From contig NC_035436.2 in NCBI RefSeq assembly GCF_002127325.2, positions 87,398,037-87,462,036 on the forward strand: 64,000 nucleotides of DNA, in the 5' to 3' direction. This DNA comes from Helianthus annuus (lineage: Eukaryota > Streptophyta > Magnoliopsida > Asterales > Asteraceae). The notes beneath the pieces are model-generated. The model saw only the letters and a program-made list of their open reading frames with translations, was not told the DNA's origin and made no database searches. This document shows positions 1-12,258 of the stretch, piece after piece; within the stretch, counting starts at the first letter, position 1; each line of letters starts with the position of its first letter. The position numbers were made by a program, and so were the translations under genes.

Positions 1-2805
1 TTTGAGAGCAAAGACTACTGCACCTAACTCAAGATCATGAGTGGTGTAGTTCTTCTCGTGCACTTTCAGCTGTCTTGATGCATAGGCTATAACTTTGTTT
101 CTTTGCATAAGAACGCAGCCAAGGCCTAAGTTGGATGCATCACAGTACACGACAAAATCGTTATTACCCTCGGGCAAAGATAGAATAGGTGCATCACAGA
201 GTTTCTGTTTCAAGGTCTGGAAAGCTTCTTCCTGTTTGGATCCCCACTCAAAAGGTTTGCTTTTCTGAGTTAAAGCAGTGAGAGGAACCGCAATCTTGGA
301 GAAGTTTTCAATGAAACGGTGGTAATAACCCGCTAGACCAAGAAATGAACGAACCTCGGTAGGAGTAGTAGGAGTATCCCAATCCTTAATCGCACTGATT
401 TTGGCGGGATCTACATGTATACCTTGTTCGTTGACTATGTGCCCCAAAAATTGAACTTCCTTAAGCCAGAATTCGCACTTGGAGAACTTGGCAAAAAGTT
501 GTTCTTTCTTTAGGAGCTCCATTATAAGACGAAGATGTTGCTCATGATCAGCTCGAGTCTTAGAATAAATCAGAATATCATCAATGAAAACGATGATGAA
601 CTTGTCCAAATAAGGCTTACAAACCCTATTCATTAAGTCCATGAAAACAGCTGGAGCATTTGTTAAACCGAAAGGCATAACAGTAAACTCATAATGACCA
701 TATCGAGTACGAAAAGCTGTCTTGGGAATATCTTCTTCGAGAACTCGAAGTTGATGATACCCAGAACGTAGATCAATCTTTGAAAAGCAAGTAGCGCCCT
801 GTAGCTGGTCAAAGAGATCATCAATGCGAGGTAGGGGATATCGATTCTTGATGGTAAGCTTGTTCAGCTCACGATAATCGATACACATCCTAAAAGATCC
901 ATCTTTCTTTTTCACGAATCGGACAGGAGCGCCCCAAGGGGAAAAGCTTGGACGGATGAATCCTTTGTCAGATAGCTCCTGAAGCTGCTTAGATAACTCT
1001 TGCATCTCAGACGGTGCAAGACGATAAGGTGACTTAGCAATGGGATTTGCGCCAGGTACAAGATCAATGCGAAACTCAACTTGGCGTACAGGGGGTAAAC
1101 CAGGTAATTCTTCAGGAAATACCTCTGGATAATCCCGAACAACAGGGATATCTTGGATAGTCTTACCCTTGCCTTTATCCTCTACGACATGTGCTAGGAA
1201 AGCAACATACTTCTTGCGTAGATACTTGCGGGCTTGGGTACAAGACATAAGCTTAAGACCACTGACGGTTTTCTCCCCATGAACTTCTAAGATCTCACCA
1301 GTCGATAGCGGTATACGGACTAACTTCTCAAAACATACCACCTCAGCATGGTACTTCGATAACCAATCCATTCCTACTATAACATCGAAGCTCCGGAGTT
1401 GCATCGGTGTGAGATCAATAGGGAAAAGATGGTTATTGAGATTCAACTGGCAATTTCGAAGAACTGAATCGAGTACAACGGGTTCACCACTAGCTACTTC
1501 TACCGTCAAGGGCTTTCCTAGTTTTGCTCTAGTCACCGCAAGCAAAGGCTCAAATGCTAAGGACACAAAACTCTTATCGGCACCCGAATCAAATAGAATA
1601 GAAGCAGGATGGTTGTTAACAAGGAACGTACCGTTCACCACTTCGTTATCCACACGCGCCTCATTGGCATTCAGATTGAAAGCTCTACCACGAGCTGGTG
1701 CTTGGTTCGCATTTGCCAACCTCGGGCAGTTGTTCCTGTAGTGGGTCAGATCCCCACAGTTGAAACATGAACCAGGCGGAAAGTGAGGTCGTGAAGGATT
1801 CTGGGCAGGATTCTGTGCAGGTGGGTTCTGATTAAAACGACAGGTGTTTGCAAGATGACCAGACTTGCCACAATTCGTGCAGATGCGGCACTGCATCTGT
1901 GGCTGGTGGTGGCTGTTGCATCTGTTGCACAGAGGTGCATTACCAGCATACTGCCTTTTGGCAGCAGGTTGTGCAGCCTGATTTGCACCAGTCTGGTTAG
2001 TCTGAGCGGTAACAGCAAAATTCTTGGAAGCCTTACGCTTCCTCGATTTCTTAGAAGACTCAGCAGCCTTCTTGCCCTTGTTATCCTTGGCGTCATCAGA
2101 CTGTTTCTGCTTCTTGTCACCCTTTCTGTGGAGTTTACCCTTCTTGATTTGGGATTCAGTAAGGGTAGCAGCTAGCTCAATGGCCTGTCGGACGGTAGTA
2201 GGGTGACTGCCAGTGACAATATCCTGAACAGGATCTGGCAAACCATCTATGTACTTCTCAATAGCCTTATCCAAAGGCGTGACCATTGTCGGACAGAGCA
2301 AGCTTAACTCCTCATATCTGTCTGTGTAAGCCCAGTGTTCACCACTGACTTGCTTCAGATCCTTGAACTCATCTTCGAGTGCCCTCTGCTCGTGTCGAGG
2401 ACAAAATTCTCTCATCATGAGAGTCCTGAGTTCCTCCCATGTTTGACCCAAAGCAACATCAGCACCTCTATCTCTCATTACCCCATTCCACTAGGTAAGA
2501 GCCCTCTTTTGGAATACACTCGAAGCAAACTCGACTTTACGATTGTTCGGACACTGAACATGGCGAAATGTGCTCTCAAGACTCTCAAACCACTGTAGGA
2601 GCCCTGTTGCTCCTTCAGTACCACTAAACTTGAGTGGTTTAGCCGAGTTAAACTGTTTAAAGTTGCACGGAGCAGGTGCATTAACATTGTTATTGGTGGC
2701 TTGGTTTATTTGAGTTATGAGACCAGGTAGCATAGCAGCCATCTGCTGTGCTATAATAGCTGCCAGTTCGGCATCAGGTTGAGGAACGTTACGTAGAGGA
2801 GGCAT
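1..2805 (-). pseudogene. gag-pol: Element A: Ty3/Gypsy gag-pol polyprotein, cut by the window edge
   Basis: Gag-pol reads on the minus strand from an ATG whose product starts MPPLRNVPQ. In order it shows a gag domain (SGTEGATGLLQWF region), two or three CCHC-type zinc knuckles (about 1930 to 1726), an aspartic protease site DSGADKS (about 1590 to 1570), reverse transcriptase with the catalytic FIDD (577-588) and the start of RNase H (YCDAS near 150). The frame is open from 2490 to the window edge. One stop, TAG at 2491-2493, replaces the first Trp of the gag pair usually read as WWN. Integrase lies beyond the window. The gag closely resembles that of element G, so they are one family. Apart from the single nonsense codon it looks nearly intact, hence a recent copy. 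High confidence on the class; the Tekay/Del clade is inferred. Confidence 0.93.
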
Positions 2806-3398
2806 TCTAAAAGAGGAAACACGAGAGAAAACGAGTGAGATGATGTGATGAAAATGAGATAACAAAATCGACAAAAAGCAAGGAAGGTGGTCATTTGTTT
2901 GTTACCACAAAGCAAACAAACAACACACAATGACAAATCAAAGTAAATGAGTCATAATAATGTATCGCGAAGACATGCTCGCCTATAAGTGAACACTCAC
3001 CCCAAGAGTTCACAGGTAAGAGTGACTGGTCCGATGCTGCGGATTTGTACGAACACTCTAGCCTTAGACAGAAAACTCAGGGTACAGGCATTCACTCTTC
3101 CAGTTTGCACGTGTTCACATTATTTAGACCCAAAACTTTGACGAGATTTTGAAAATTCAGGAGGCATAAAGCCGAAAATGAATCAAACCGGAAGGGTTCA
3201 AAACCATATAATCAATCATCCAAGGATAGATGATTAATTTTCAAAGCGGTTTTGTTATTGTGTTCTCGTTGAGGTTATCACCTAAGGATAGGTGACGGGT
3301 ATTGTTTTAAAATCTAAACACAAGTAAACTTGTGTTAGGGTCCTAAAGTTGTAGTCTAGGTCAAAGCATTGCTAATAACCTAATTCCCTATAACCATT
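2806..3398 (-). other. Element A untranslated leader
   Basis: About 590 bases between the primer-binding site and the gag ATG of element A. It has no convincing reading frame. The matching leader of element G (39539-40123) is clearly alignable, for example the shared stretch around the cytosine-rich CACGTGTTCACA region, which confirms the two belong to one family. Confidence 0.75.
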
Positions 3399-3411
3399 GG
3401 CTCTGATACCA
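3399..3411 (-). other. Element A primer-binding site
   Basis: Reads TGGTATCAGAGCC on the minus strand, complementary to the 3' end of initiator methionine tRNA, the usual primer of plant Gypsy elements. It lies seven bases inside the LTR end (TGTCACACC on the plus strand from 3419), fixing both the orientation of A and its LTR boundary. Confidence 0.9.
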
Positions 3412-3418
3412 ACTCTTC

Positions 3419-3596
3419 TGTCACACCCCGGCCGCGGTAAAACAACGAAAGCCGCGGCGGAAACGCCGAGGAGGTGAGTAGCGATAGAATTATTGTTTCA
3501 ACAACCATGGCAAATAAAGTTTTGTATTATTAAAATTAAAGTTACATTGTCTTGAGTTCAAATAAACTACATAATAACTGTCTTTTAAGTCACTAA
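3419..3596 (-). mobile_element. Element A 5' LTR, terminal part up to the B insertion
   Basis: This is the 3' end of the minus-strand 5' LTR of element A. Read on the minus strand it ends GGTGTGACA next to the primer site. It aligns with the end of the LTRs of element G (for example 48237-48326 in opposite orientation). The LTR breaks off at ACTAA (3592-3596), the target site of element B, and resumes at 7034 and again at 20311. Confidence 0.88.
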
Positions 3597-6500
3597 TTTG
3601 ACAACCCTCACTAAATCAGGTATCCGTACGGTTTAATTAATAATTAATTACTGTGCTTGCTTGAAATTACTGATGAACTGCTACTTGATTTCTGATATTT
3701 GTACATTCCTGCATCATACTTTACATACCGTCACTACATTATTTACATGCTGAACCTTAGTAACAAACATGATGCACAAAAGCACAGTAGCACTATGAAC
3801 GGATAACCTATTGAACATGCTGATAAAGTCAGCATCAGGCAGATATTGCCTCTAAGGCCTGTATGAGCCAGAAATATTTCACTACACCCATAGTGAGTGT
3901 AGGGATACAAGGGTTGTAGAACTGCGTCTCTAGGAATAAGATACAATGACAGGATGTGCCTAGAACATACACTAAGCACAAAACTCAGCACTTTAATAAG
4001 CAATTCAGCATTTGGTTAACTAATAAAGTGCCAAATCATGAGAAAAATATTACTAGACACTTTCCAAAGTGTCAGGAATAAGTTGTGTCACTAAAAATGG
4101 TATTAACGACACTTTAAAGCTTTGTTAAGCACTTTAACGGATTACTATCCAACCGAACAACCGGACTTTACCCGAAACATGAAAATATTGCCATAAACAT
4201 TATCTGTCTTTTTCTGAGCCAGTTAGGGTCCCTGAATACCCTAACACCCGCTATAAAACACAATGCACAACTAACCGGGTTAAGTACTTAGCTAACCTAC
4301 TTAACCTAACATATCTAACTAATAACTAATGATTAGTTACAATCCAACCAAGAACCCCCCTCCCTTGGCTGATTTCGGTCACAATGTGACCAACCATTGT
4401 ACCATTTTGATTATAATAATCCCTTATGTTCCATATCAAGAAGACACAAGGACTTGTGGGTAAAGAACTTGTTAATTGTCTATAAAAACATAAGGTTACA
4501 CATATGATCATTCACATCTCATAACTTCACACATCACACTCTCTCTAGCTCTCTCAAGGCTTCGGCCGAACACCCCCTTGTCCATCCATCATATTTTCGG
4601 CTTCCATCTTCACATTCCAAGATCATTCAAGTGTCAAGGGTCACGCATAAGGAGTCTTGGTGCACTCGGAGCTCGAAGGACCTCATTCTCTTGCTTTTAT
4701 CCACCCTATTTGCGTCTAGATTCTTCCCTAGCCTCGAGCTAGTGGTAAGTTACTTAAAACACCTTCTCGAACTAATTTAATGTGGTTAAAAGGATTTGTA
4801 ACGGTTAAAACTCGAAATCTTAAAAGTTGATGCTTTAAAGTCTACTAAAAACACAAATAATGATGGTTAAAAGCTTATATGTTGTGTAAATGATGTAGTA
4901 ATTAAATTGTGTGGTTATTTGGACCCGATCTATGTTGTGGTAGCTCGGATCATCATTTAACCCGGTTTAGTCATGAACATAGATCATGACATAAGGTTGT
5001 TTTGAATGAAACAAGGGTTAAAGGGTGAAACTCTACCACACACGAATCATGAACTTGTGTAAAAGCGTTTTTACTTGTAAAATAGTGTTTAAAACTAGTA
5101 GATCTACGGATCTACAAGTGGTATTTTCAAAGGACCAAGTGTCAAGGAAATCATGTTTTCTAAAAACGGATCTTACACTAATAAGTATGATTTTTTAGAA
5201 CACACAAGTGTGTAAACACTTGTGTAACGCAAAGTTTCGACAAAATAACAATTTTTGTAAAAGATGACGAGAAGATGTGAAGACGGAATTTCTTTAAAAG
5301 CAAGGTTCTTACGAAACCGGACTAATTTATATTAAGATCCGCTAAAAGCAAGGAGATTTACTTCGTATTTTGATGTGAATCACAAGTTCATGAAATCTTT
5401 GCGATTTACATATTTATTAACCAGTTTGAGGTGTTGGACGTTGTTTCGATTGAATAAGAAAATTGTTGAATTGATTTGTAAAAGAAAATGATACGCTTGA
5501 AAGCGTGGCCACCTCCAGTTACAGAGGAAACTCTGGCGAAATTTTTCTAAAAACCTGACACTTAGAATTATTTTCACTATAAGTGTTGGAAATACTTTTG
5601 ACATGTTTTCAAAATATATCAGTTTCGCCACGACTTTATTTACAAAATATCGGAGGTGGGATTTCACAAAATAAAACTTAGTAAATATATGTTTAATATA
5701 TATATTTTTCATAAATCACTTGATGCGTGTTTATGATTATTTTGTGAAAATACATAAATATTATTTTTAGAGTAAAAATAATATTATCGAACGTTAACGA
5801 AACCAAAATAATACGAACGCCTTCACAATAAATATATGAGTTACACCGGTAATATTTATTACCACTCGATCGTTAAAACGTAACTTACGCATTTTACGGA
5901 AATATTTATGAACGCGTATATTTGCCAAAGTATTATTTTGGGAGAATTTTGTGAAGTAAAAATATAATATTTTTGAGAAAAATATTTATATTTTGGAGAT
6001 AGAAAATAAATATATATTAAGTGAGACTTAATAATATATTACGAACGCACATGTATTAAATCCCCCATCCTTGGGAAGGAGAATAATTACCAAGTATATA
6101 CAGAAAGTAAACACGAAATAGTTATCTAACTATTTCCCAAAAACTTAAACCATAAAGCTAAGGCACGGCCGTCCGTCTAATAGAATTAGTACATGTAGGT
6201 CGTTGCACAGCTGCTTGACTTGGAGTATTACTTGGTAGAGATGCACCGCTGTGAGTTCATGTCCCCCTTTTCTCTTAACTGTTTTCAGTTTTCTAAACTG
6301 CGCGGGTGAAATACATGTTACATTGATTATGAATACTTTATACATGGTATGGTTAGCGTAAGGAGGGTTACTATTTAGATCATGTGAATGGGTAGGCGGA
6401 AACTTGAGGTCATTAATCCTCAGGGTAGGACCGAGGGGCAGGAGCGATAGATCTATTTGGGTGTAGCGAGCCCAGTCCCAGGCCCAGCATAACGGACCTC

Positions 6501-7033
6501 GGGATGACTTTGTACCCGGCGCATAAATCTGCTAGGTTTGAGCCTTCCTACTTGCATTTCACACATATCAATGGCCTTGCAAACCATTGGTGATCTCTTT
6601 TTCCTTATTTGCTACATACCAGGATTTTAATAAATACAAAGGTTTATTTGCTCACTTACACATGAACTCGCTCAACATTATTGTTGATTTTTCAACTTAC
6701 ATGTATTTCAGGGAATTAAAGGATCTGGCATGGTATGGCACTTTTTCCCGCTGCACTAGTACGAGGTCATCCGGGTTTACGGAATGTGACTCTTTCCTGG
6801 ACAAGTCATAGTCCTTAAACTGTGTTTGTGTTTGTTGATGTTTAAGTTGTTGAACAATATTTATGTTGTTAGGGTATGTTCCGCTAAAACAATGTTGTTG
6901 TTTTTGGATATTAAAACTTAATTGAATGGATGACCTTGCATGGTTTTTATTCATATAGCTTTGTTATGGTTAAGCTATGGTATTAAGAAGTCACACCAAA
7001 TTAACCACGCTTCCGCAAAGCCAGGGTGTGACA
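3597..7033 (+). mobile_element. Element B solo LTR
   Basis: A complete 3.4 kb LTR that begins T(G/T)TGACAACCC and ends GGGTGTGACA. It is flanked by the 5-bp direct repeat ACTAA at 3592-3596 and 7034-7038, so by itself it looks like a finished solo LTR inside the LTR of element A. It matches the 3' LTR of B (16865-20310) almost base for base. The second base is T where the other copy has G, breaking the terminal TG. The same target duplication follows the 3' LTR of B at 20311, so both LTRs come from a single original insertion. Confidence 0.9.
4481..4489 (+). promoter_or_regulatory. Putative TATA box in the B solo LTR
   Basis: TATAAAAAC lies about 880 bases into the LTR and just upstream of a CT-rich stretch (CACACTCTCTCTAGCTCTCTC) that resembles a plant transcribed leader. 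The same box is present in the 3' LTR at 17759-17767. Promoter function is inferred from position only. Confidence 0.5.
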
Positions 7034-9431
7034 ACTAAGGCCCGAGTCCGCCTAAGTGAAGCACAAACACCCTTATGCATTAGCACCAGAAACACATGTA
7101 AAAATAGGTACGTCAGCATAAAAATGCCTGTGAGATACATAGGTTTTGTTTATGCAGATTCATGACTTATATTTGAAAGAAGTGTTTGATAAAATGTAGT
7201 CATGAATCTTGTAAAATGTTTTTCTTTGTAAAACCATGTGAAAATCAATGAAAATCGAATAATGATGAAATGATAATGCATGGATAAATAAATAACCAAG
7301 TGAAAATGAATTTGGATAAAATATGTAATTTGTAAAACAATGTCATGTTTATGTATGAAATGTTCATGTCTTGCCCAAGTGGTTTATATAACGCAACGAT
7401 GTATAATACGATAAAAGCACTTATATATAGGAAGTACCAGCGGCGTATCCACCATGCTTTTATCATATAACACATAGCCCCGTTACATAAGTCACTTATC
7501 AATAACCAACCGAAATGTCATGTTCAAAGTCAAAATGTTCATGTATAAACCATGTATAATGTCATGTGTAATATGCATCATGTATAATTAATGAAATGCA
7601 TAGCAAGTAGGAAATCATCTACTTAACTATGTAATGATGTCTAATGTGAAAACAAATGTCATGTATGGTGAATAACTAGAAGTTACTCAACCCCGTAGAA
7701 AATGTACAAAACAATGTTTTTGAATAAACATAAGTTTAAATCAAATATTATGTTTTGCAGAAAATCAATGCTTTATGATTACAAACATTTATGCAGTAAT
7801 GTTAATCGCATACATTCAAGCCTTGAGACTATGGCGACAAACCCTTAAACGAATTAAAGGTTCATCTAAAGTTATGTAGTCGGATTCTGTCATCCCCAAC
7901 TTCCAAACAAACCCAGGAAGTCGGAAACGGGAGTTGTCAATTCCTATGGTAACATTACATAAGTCCGAGCGGCGTGATCAATGTTAATGAATGTATTATT
8001 GTCCCGATTGAACATACCAAATGTCATAACCAATGTAGCATGTGAAAACCATGTACTAGGAATGCTAAGTAAACATGCCTAGTAGAAATCTTCATGTAAA
8101 AACAATGTGCTAGCATGCTCAGTAAACATACATAGCAGAAACGTTATGTAAAACAATGTGTTACATATGCTAAGTAAACATATGCAACAAATGTGTAACA
8201 AATAAATGTGCTAGCATGCTTTACATACATAGCAAAACACAATGGAAAGCATGTACTTTATGTGTACTAGGTAAAAGTAGCATGTTTATGTCATAAAATC
8301 ATGAAATGTACGAAAGTAACATGTATGTACATGTGTATCACCCCAAAATATTTGAAAACGGTAAAAGAGGGGAACTATGTACTCACTTGGGATTGCTAAA
8401 TAGTCTTGAGAATAAGACCAATTTAAGCTCCAAGGGTCACGGAATCAACCGGCACCTAGTATAGGTAACCATGTTAATAAACGGCCCTAAATCGGGAGAT
8501 AGGATAGAATGAGGTTCTATAAATCAAATGAGTAATTGAACTCATATGGTATGATTTAATAGTCCCAACATTCTGATTAGAAAGCCTACCTAAGTGCTTT
8601 TGACCCGTTTCGACCCATTACAGTAACATAAGTCACTATAATGTGTCATTAGCGTAAAACTATGTTTGGATGGTAATCTATGTGCTATGTCAAGTCTTAC
8701 ATGCCCAATAATCCCTAAACATGTTACTAAATCAGATTATATGTCAAAATTATGTTCACATAGTCAAAATATGGATTTATGCTTAAAAGGGCATTTTGGT
8801 CATTTCCTATGGGCATACAAGCTAACAAGCATATGACTAACTAATCCTAAGTGATCATAAGGTATAACCTCAGTGGTTATTCCCTATGAAACTATGATCA
8901 CTAACTAAGCTTGGTCGGATCCTAAAGATCGACCAAACGGGTCGGGTTCGGAAGTATAAGCGGTTGTTTAGACCGCTTACCTTACGACCCTAAACAAGCA
9001 CAAACTAATAGTGTCGAGTTAAACATGTCAAAACATGTTTAACCTACTGATTTGGTATCAAAACAAGGTGTTTTGATACCCTAAAGTAGTTCCGAGGCAA
9101 AATGCGTGCTAAAACGCATTTTGACCGAAACTTTGACTCGACACTACAACTAGCTAACGTGGTAATCAGCGGTTATAATCACGAAGGATTATAACTATCG
9201 TGATTACAATCACGTTTCAAAGTTCAATTGAACTTTGACTTGACCAATTGATGGTCAAAACCGAAAGTCAAACTGTTGGCCAAACGTTTGACTTTCTGCA
9301 CTACATAAGGAAAAAGCCATAAAAGAAATGAAAGAATGCTCACTAAGGGTCCTTGCTATCTTTTCTACAAGAAGACAAAGTCCCAAATGCTTGAGAGAGA
9401 GCTCCAAAGCAGATGTGAAGAGAGAAAAGAA
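7034..9431 (-). mobile_element. Duplicated segment of the element A LTR
   Basis: This is the continuation of the A LTR to the right of the ACTAA target repeat. It is nearly identical, at almost the same length, to 20311-22709. It is interrupted at a 3-bp overlap (GAA, 9429-9431), where sequence jumps to an internal position of the B LTR. It carries no genes; small open frames here do not resemble proteins and are repeated in the second copy. It is evidence of a tandem duplication or unequal crossover after B inserted. Confidence 0.87.
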
Positions 9432-9798
9432 CTCGCTCAACATTATTGTTGATTTTTCAACTTACATGTATTTCAGGGAATTAAAGGATCTGGCACGGTA
9501 TGGCACATTTTCCCGCTGCACTAGTACGAGGTCATCCGGGTTTAGGGAATGTGACTCTTTCCTGGACAAGTCACAGTCCTTAAACTGTTTTTGTGTTTGT
9601 TGATGTTTAAGTTGTTGAACAATATTTATGTTGTTAGGGTATGTTCCGCTAAAACAATGTTGTTGTTTTTGGATATTAAAACTTAATTGAATGGATGATC
9701 TTGCATGGTTTTTATTCATATAGCTTTGTTATGGTTAAGCTATGGTATTAAGAAGTCACACCAAATTAACCACGCTTCCGCAAAGCCAGGGTGTGACA
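9429..9798 (+). mobile_element. Element B truncated 5' LTR (last 370 bp)
   Basis: Matches 6664-7033 of the solo LTR with the same length (370 bp) and ends GGGTGTGACA directly before the primer site of B. The first roughly 3.07 kb of this LTR, including its TATA box, is missing. The full B element therefore lacks its own 5' promoter and could not have transposed in this form. Confidence 0.9.
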
Positions 9799-9801
9799 GC
9801 T

Positions 9802-9813
9802 TGGTATCAGAGC
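9802..9813 (+). other. Element B primer-binding site
   Basis: TGGTATCAGAGC follows the LTR end after three bases. It is complementary to initiator methionine tRNA and sets the plus-strand orientation of B. Confidence 0.9.
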
Positions 9814-9961
9814 TCTGATCATAGCGAACTAGGATTCCTTCTCGAGTCTAGACTATGATCACTAGGGCTCTCACGAAAACACTTTTACTGCATACCACTT
9901 AAGTCCAGATCCAAAACGTTTTTACAAACAAATGTTGAGCATATTTTATATATTATTTTTA

Positions 9962-10300
9962 GGCTCAGTCTTGGAGGCTGAGGCTCGGTCTTGGAGACCG
10001 AGGCTCGATCTAAGAGATCGAGGTAGATGGCTAGTAAGACTAGGAAGAGTAGGCTCAGTCTTGGAGGCTGAGGCTCGGTCTTGGAGTCCGAGGCTCGATC
10101 TAAGAGATCGAGGTAGATGGCTAGTGAGGCTAGGAAGAGCAGGCTCAGTCTTGGAGGCTGAAGCTCGGTCTTGGAGGCCGAGGCTCGATCTAAGAGATCG
10201 AGGTAGATGATAGAGCAGTCTTAGAGGCTGGGAGAATTTGGCTAGTGGGACTAGGAGTATCAGTCTAGGAGACTGGAAGGCTAGTGGGACTAGGAGAATT
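9962..10300 (+). repeat. 90-bp tandem repeat made of short perfect hairpins
   Basis: Three units start at 9962, 10052 and 10142 with an exact 90-base period, followed by a decayed tail to about 10300. Each unit contains several inverted repeats: CTCGGTCTTGGAGACCGAG (8-bp stem, 3-base loop), CTCGATCTAAGAGATCGAG (same design), a weaker CAGTC...GGCTG stem and CTAGTAAGACTAG. The tail keeps CAGTCTAGGAGACTG and CTAGTGGGACTAG. The array lies in the leader between primer site and gag. It can be read as an Arg/Glu-rich repeat of 30 residues, but I see no sign that it is translated. Confidence 0.85.
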
Positions 10301-10405
10301 ATTTGCTTGCTTATTGACTAACATGTTTATATGATTATATGATTGATTATTATACGTATATGTGTTTGTGTTACAAACATCATGCTTTCATCATGTACTA
10401 GAAAG

Positions 10406-11180
10406 ATGGACACTACGAATCCCATGGCCATAGTATCAGACGACATAGTTTCATCGGAGCACGAGGTGTACATTTCCGATACTACCGGCACAGACGATGA
10501 CGACTTTCAGCCCTTTGCGCTGCCTGATGTCGTAGCAGAGCCTGCTGATGGCCATCTTGTTGAGAATTTGCCACTCGCGGTGATCCCTGCTCCTGTGCCC
10601 CTTGCCACTTATCCCATTGTTGATATGCCCCCGACGTGGTCCCTGACGATGATAGCAATCTATTAGAGGAGGACCCATTTAAGGGCGAGGCCCTATTGCT
10701 GCTGGTGATGGCCTACTGCTTGCGGACGCTCCTGCTGGGGAAAACTCATGCCCATTCCCCTGTCCCAGACTCATTTGAGTTTCTGACATCCGCATTTTCG
10801 CATATATAGGGAGTGCAGCACCATTCACACGACGCCGACCCTGATACGGCATCATCAGCTGCACCAGTTCCCGCACACAACTTTGAGTTTGATCACAGTA
10901 TTGAGGGTGATCTTGTTCTTCCACCTGGTTTTGATCCAGACCATGACCTTGAGTTCATACACTTAGACCAGCCCTTGGAGGATCCTGTAACCCCCTGTGA
11001 TAGTTGATCCAGCTGATTTTGAGATGGAGTTTGTTGATCCAGAGCCAGCCGTGGCCCTGAGCCAGGCGTTGCTCTTGACCCCGCATTGGAGCATGACCCT
11101 GTTCATGCCGATGCACCTGCTGTTGCTCCTTGGTTGATCATCTGCTTGGACGAGAGAAAATTTGGGGTAACTGTGCAAGA
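10406..11180 (+). pseudogene. Element B leader open frame, acidic, broken
   Basis: From an ATG the product starts MDTTNPMAIVSDDIVSSEHE and continues as an Asp/Glu- and Pro-rich protein. The frame is lost near 10666. Related acidic sequence (FDPDHDLEFIHLDQPLEDPV) resumes in another frame around 10813-11007, so this is one formerly continuous frame with several frameshifts. It lies upstream of gag, as an extra N-terminal region or separate small frame. I recall similar acidic segments in Asteraceae Gypsy elements but cannot verify this. No catalytic motif is visible; the function is unknown. Confidence 0.55.
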
Positions 11181-11502
11181 TAATTTATTATTACGGCGGC
11201 CCACGTAATAACGACTTGTAGTGCACAGAAATCCCGGTGGACTCTGCGAGTCAAACTAATGAAAACCAATGTAGCAGGAAATAACTAATGACCAAGGCGA
11301 TGTAGCCTCGAGTTCATTCTATTACAAGCCTCAAGCCAAATTGGCAAGCCTATGTGAAGGCTCAGAAATTTATTTCCCCACCCATACATTGAGTATATTT
11401 ACGTGTAAAATTGGGTGATTACATGATGGCTTATGGTGCTATGTAGCTCATAGACAATTGGAATGTTGTCTAACCCGCTTCACGCCATTTCGGCAGAAGA
11501 GA
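11181..11502 (+). other. Element B noncoding spacer before gag copy 1
   Basis: About 320 bases with no coding frame. It ends in a pyrimidine-rich stretch and GGCAGAAG just before the first gag-like ATG. That resembles a splice acceptor, but nothing else supports splicing. Confidence 0.4.
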
Positions 11503-12040
11503 ATGCCACCCAGGCGTGACACAAACACCAGTACGTTGCGAGGGATAGAAGCCGAGCTGCGAAAACGCAACTCACAGGCAATTACACGACATGAAGCTCT
11601 CCGCTTTAAGTACAGCGATGGCACTACTGGAAATAACCCCCCCCCCCACTGACCGCACCTATAAGCAGTTCCTGAACTACAAGCCTTTGAACTTCGACGA
11701 AACAGGAAGCGCCATTGCATTTGTTCGTTGGTCCGAAAAGATCGACTCCATTCTAAGAATGACTAACTGATCGCCCCAACAGAGTGTTACCTTTACCTCG
11801 GGGTCATTTCTAGATGGCACACTCTCATGATAGGATCTTCGGATTCAGACCCTTGGTACAGATGCTGCTTATGCACTGAGCTGGGACGAGCTCAAGGAAA
11901 TGATTGAGGAGAAATGTGGTTCTAAGACTGGAATAACAGAAGCTTGAGATGGAGTCCTGGAATTTGAAAATGGACGAACCAGAGATTCCTGAACATGTCC
12001 AGCGATCGCACGACTTGCCTAGGGTCGTCCCCTACTAAGT
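11503..12040 (+). pseudogene. gag: Element B: decayed extra copy of the gag N-terminus
   Basis: Starts ATGCCACCCAGGCG like the functional-looking gag start at 12259 and encodes a related sequence: MPPRRDTN, HEALRF, FLNYKPLNFDETGSAIAFVRW and later LSWDELKEMIEEKC. A C-rich run near 11640 shifts the frame, and further stops follow. The homologous parts in 12259-12800 are HEALRS, FLNYKPPKFDGTGGAIAFVKW and LTWDELKGIMRKKYC. Element B therefore contains the first half of gag twice in tandem, with the upstream copy more decayed. Confidence 0.75.
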
Positions 12041-12258
12041 CATTGATGTTGTATGATACAGTTGGGTACCTGTAAACCTTACATTCTGGTCTCGATTTGT
12101 GGCAATGCAATCGCAGTGATCTATTGTTTATGTTCTATGACATGGGATGTTATGTGGCTGATTTATTTATAACATGAGATGTTATGTGCTGATATTGTTG
12201 AATACATACGTACGTTTCACCTGCTATGACCTAACCTACGTGAAACATCTTTTAGAAG
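12041..12258 (+). other. Spacer between the two gag copies of element B
   Basis: T-rich noncoding stretch ending CATCTTTTAGAAG just before the second gag ATG. The pyrimidine-rich tract and TTTTAG resemble a splice acceptor, and the first copy is preceded by a similar end (GGCAGAAG). The duplicated unit may therefore have included this upstream sequence. Confidence 0.4.

Noticed and set aside
912..1142. 76-codon frame in another minus-strand frame over element A
   Set aside because: It lies entirely within the open gag-pol frame of A and has no protein-like features; a shadow frame.
3597..7033. Interpreting 3597-7033 as the ordinary 5' LTR of B
   Set aside because: It is followed by the target repeat and A LTR sequence, not by a primer site; the primer site lies after the truncated LTR at 9798.
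9962..10219. Regular repeat resembling a CRISPR array
   Set aside because: The 90-bp units are contiguous with no unique spacers, there are no cas genes, and the setting is a plant retrotransposon leader.
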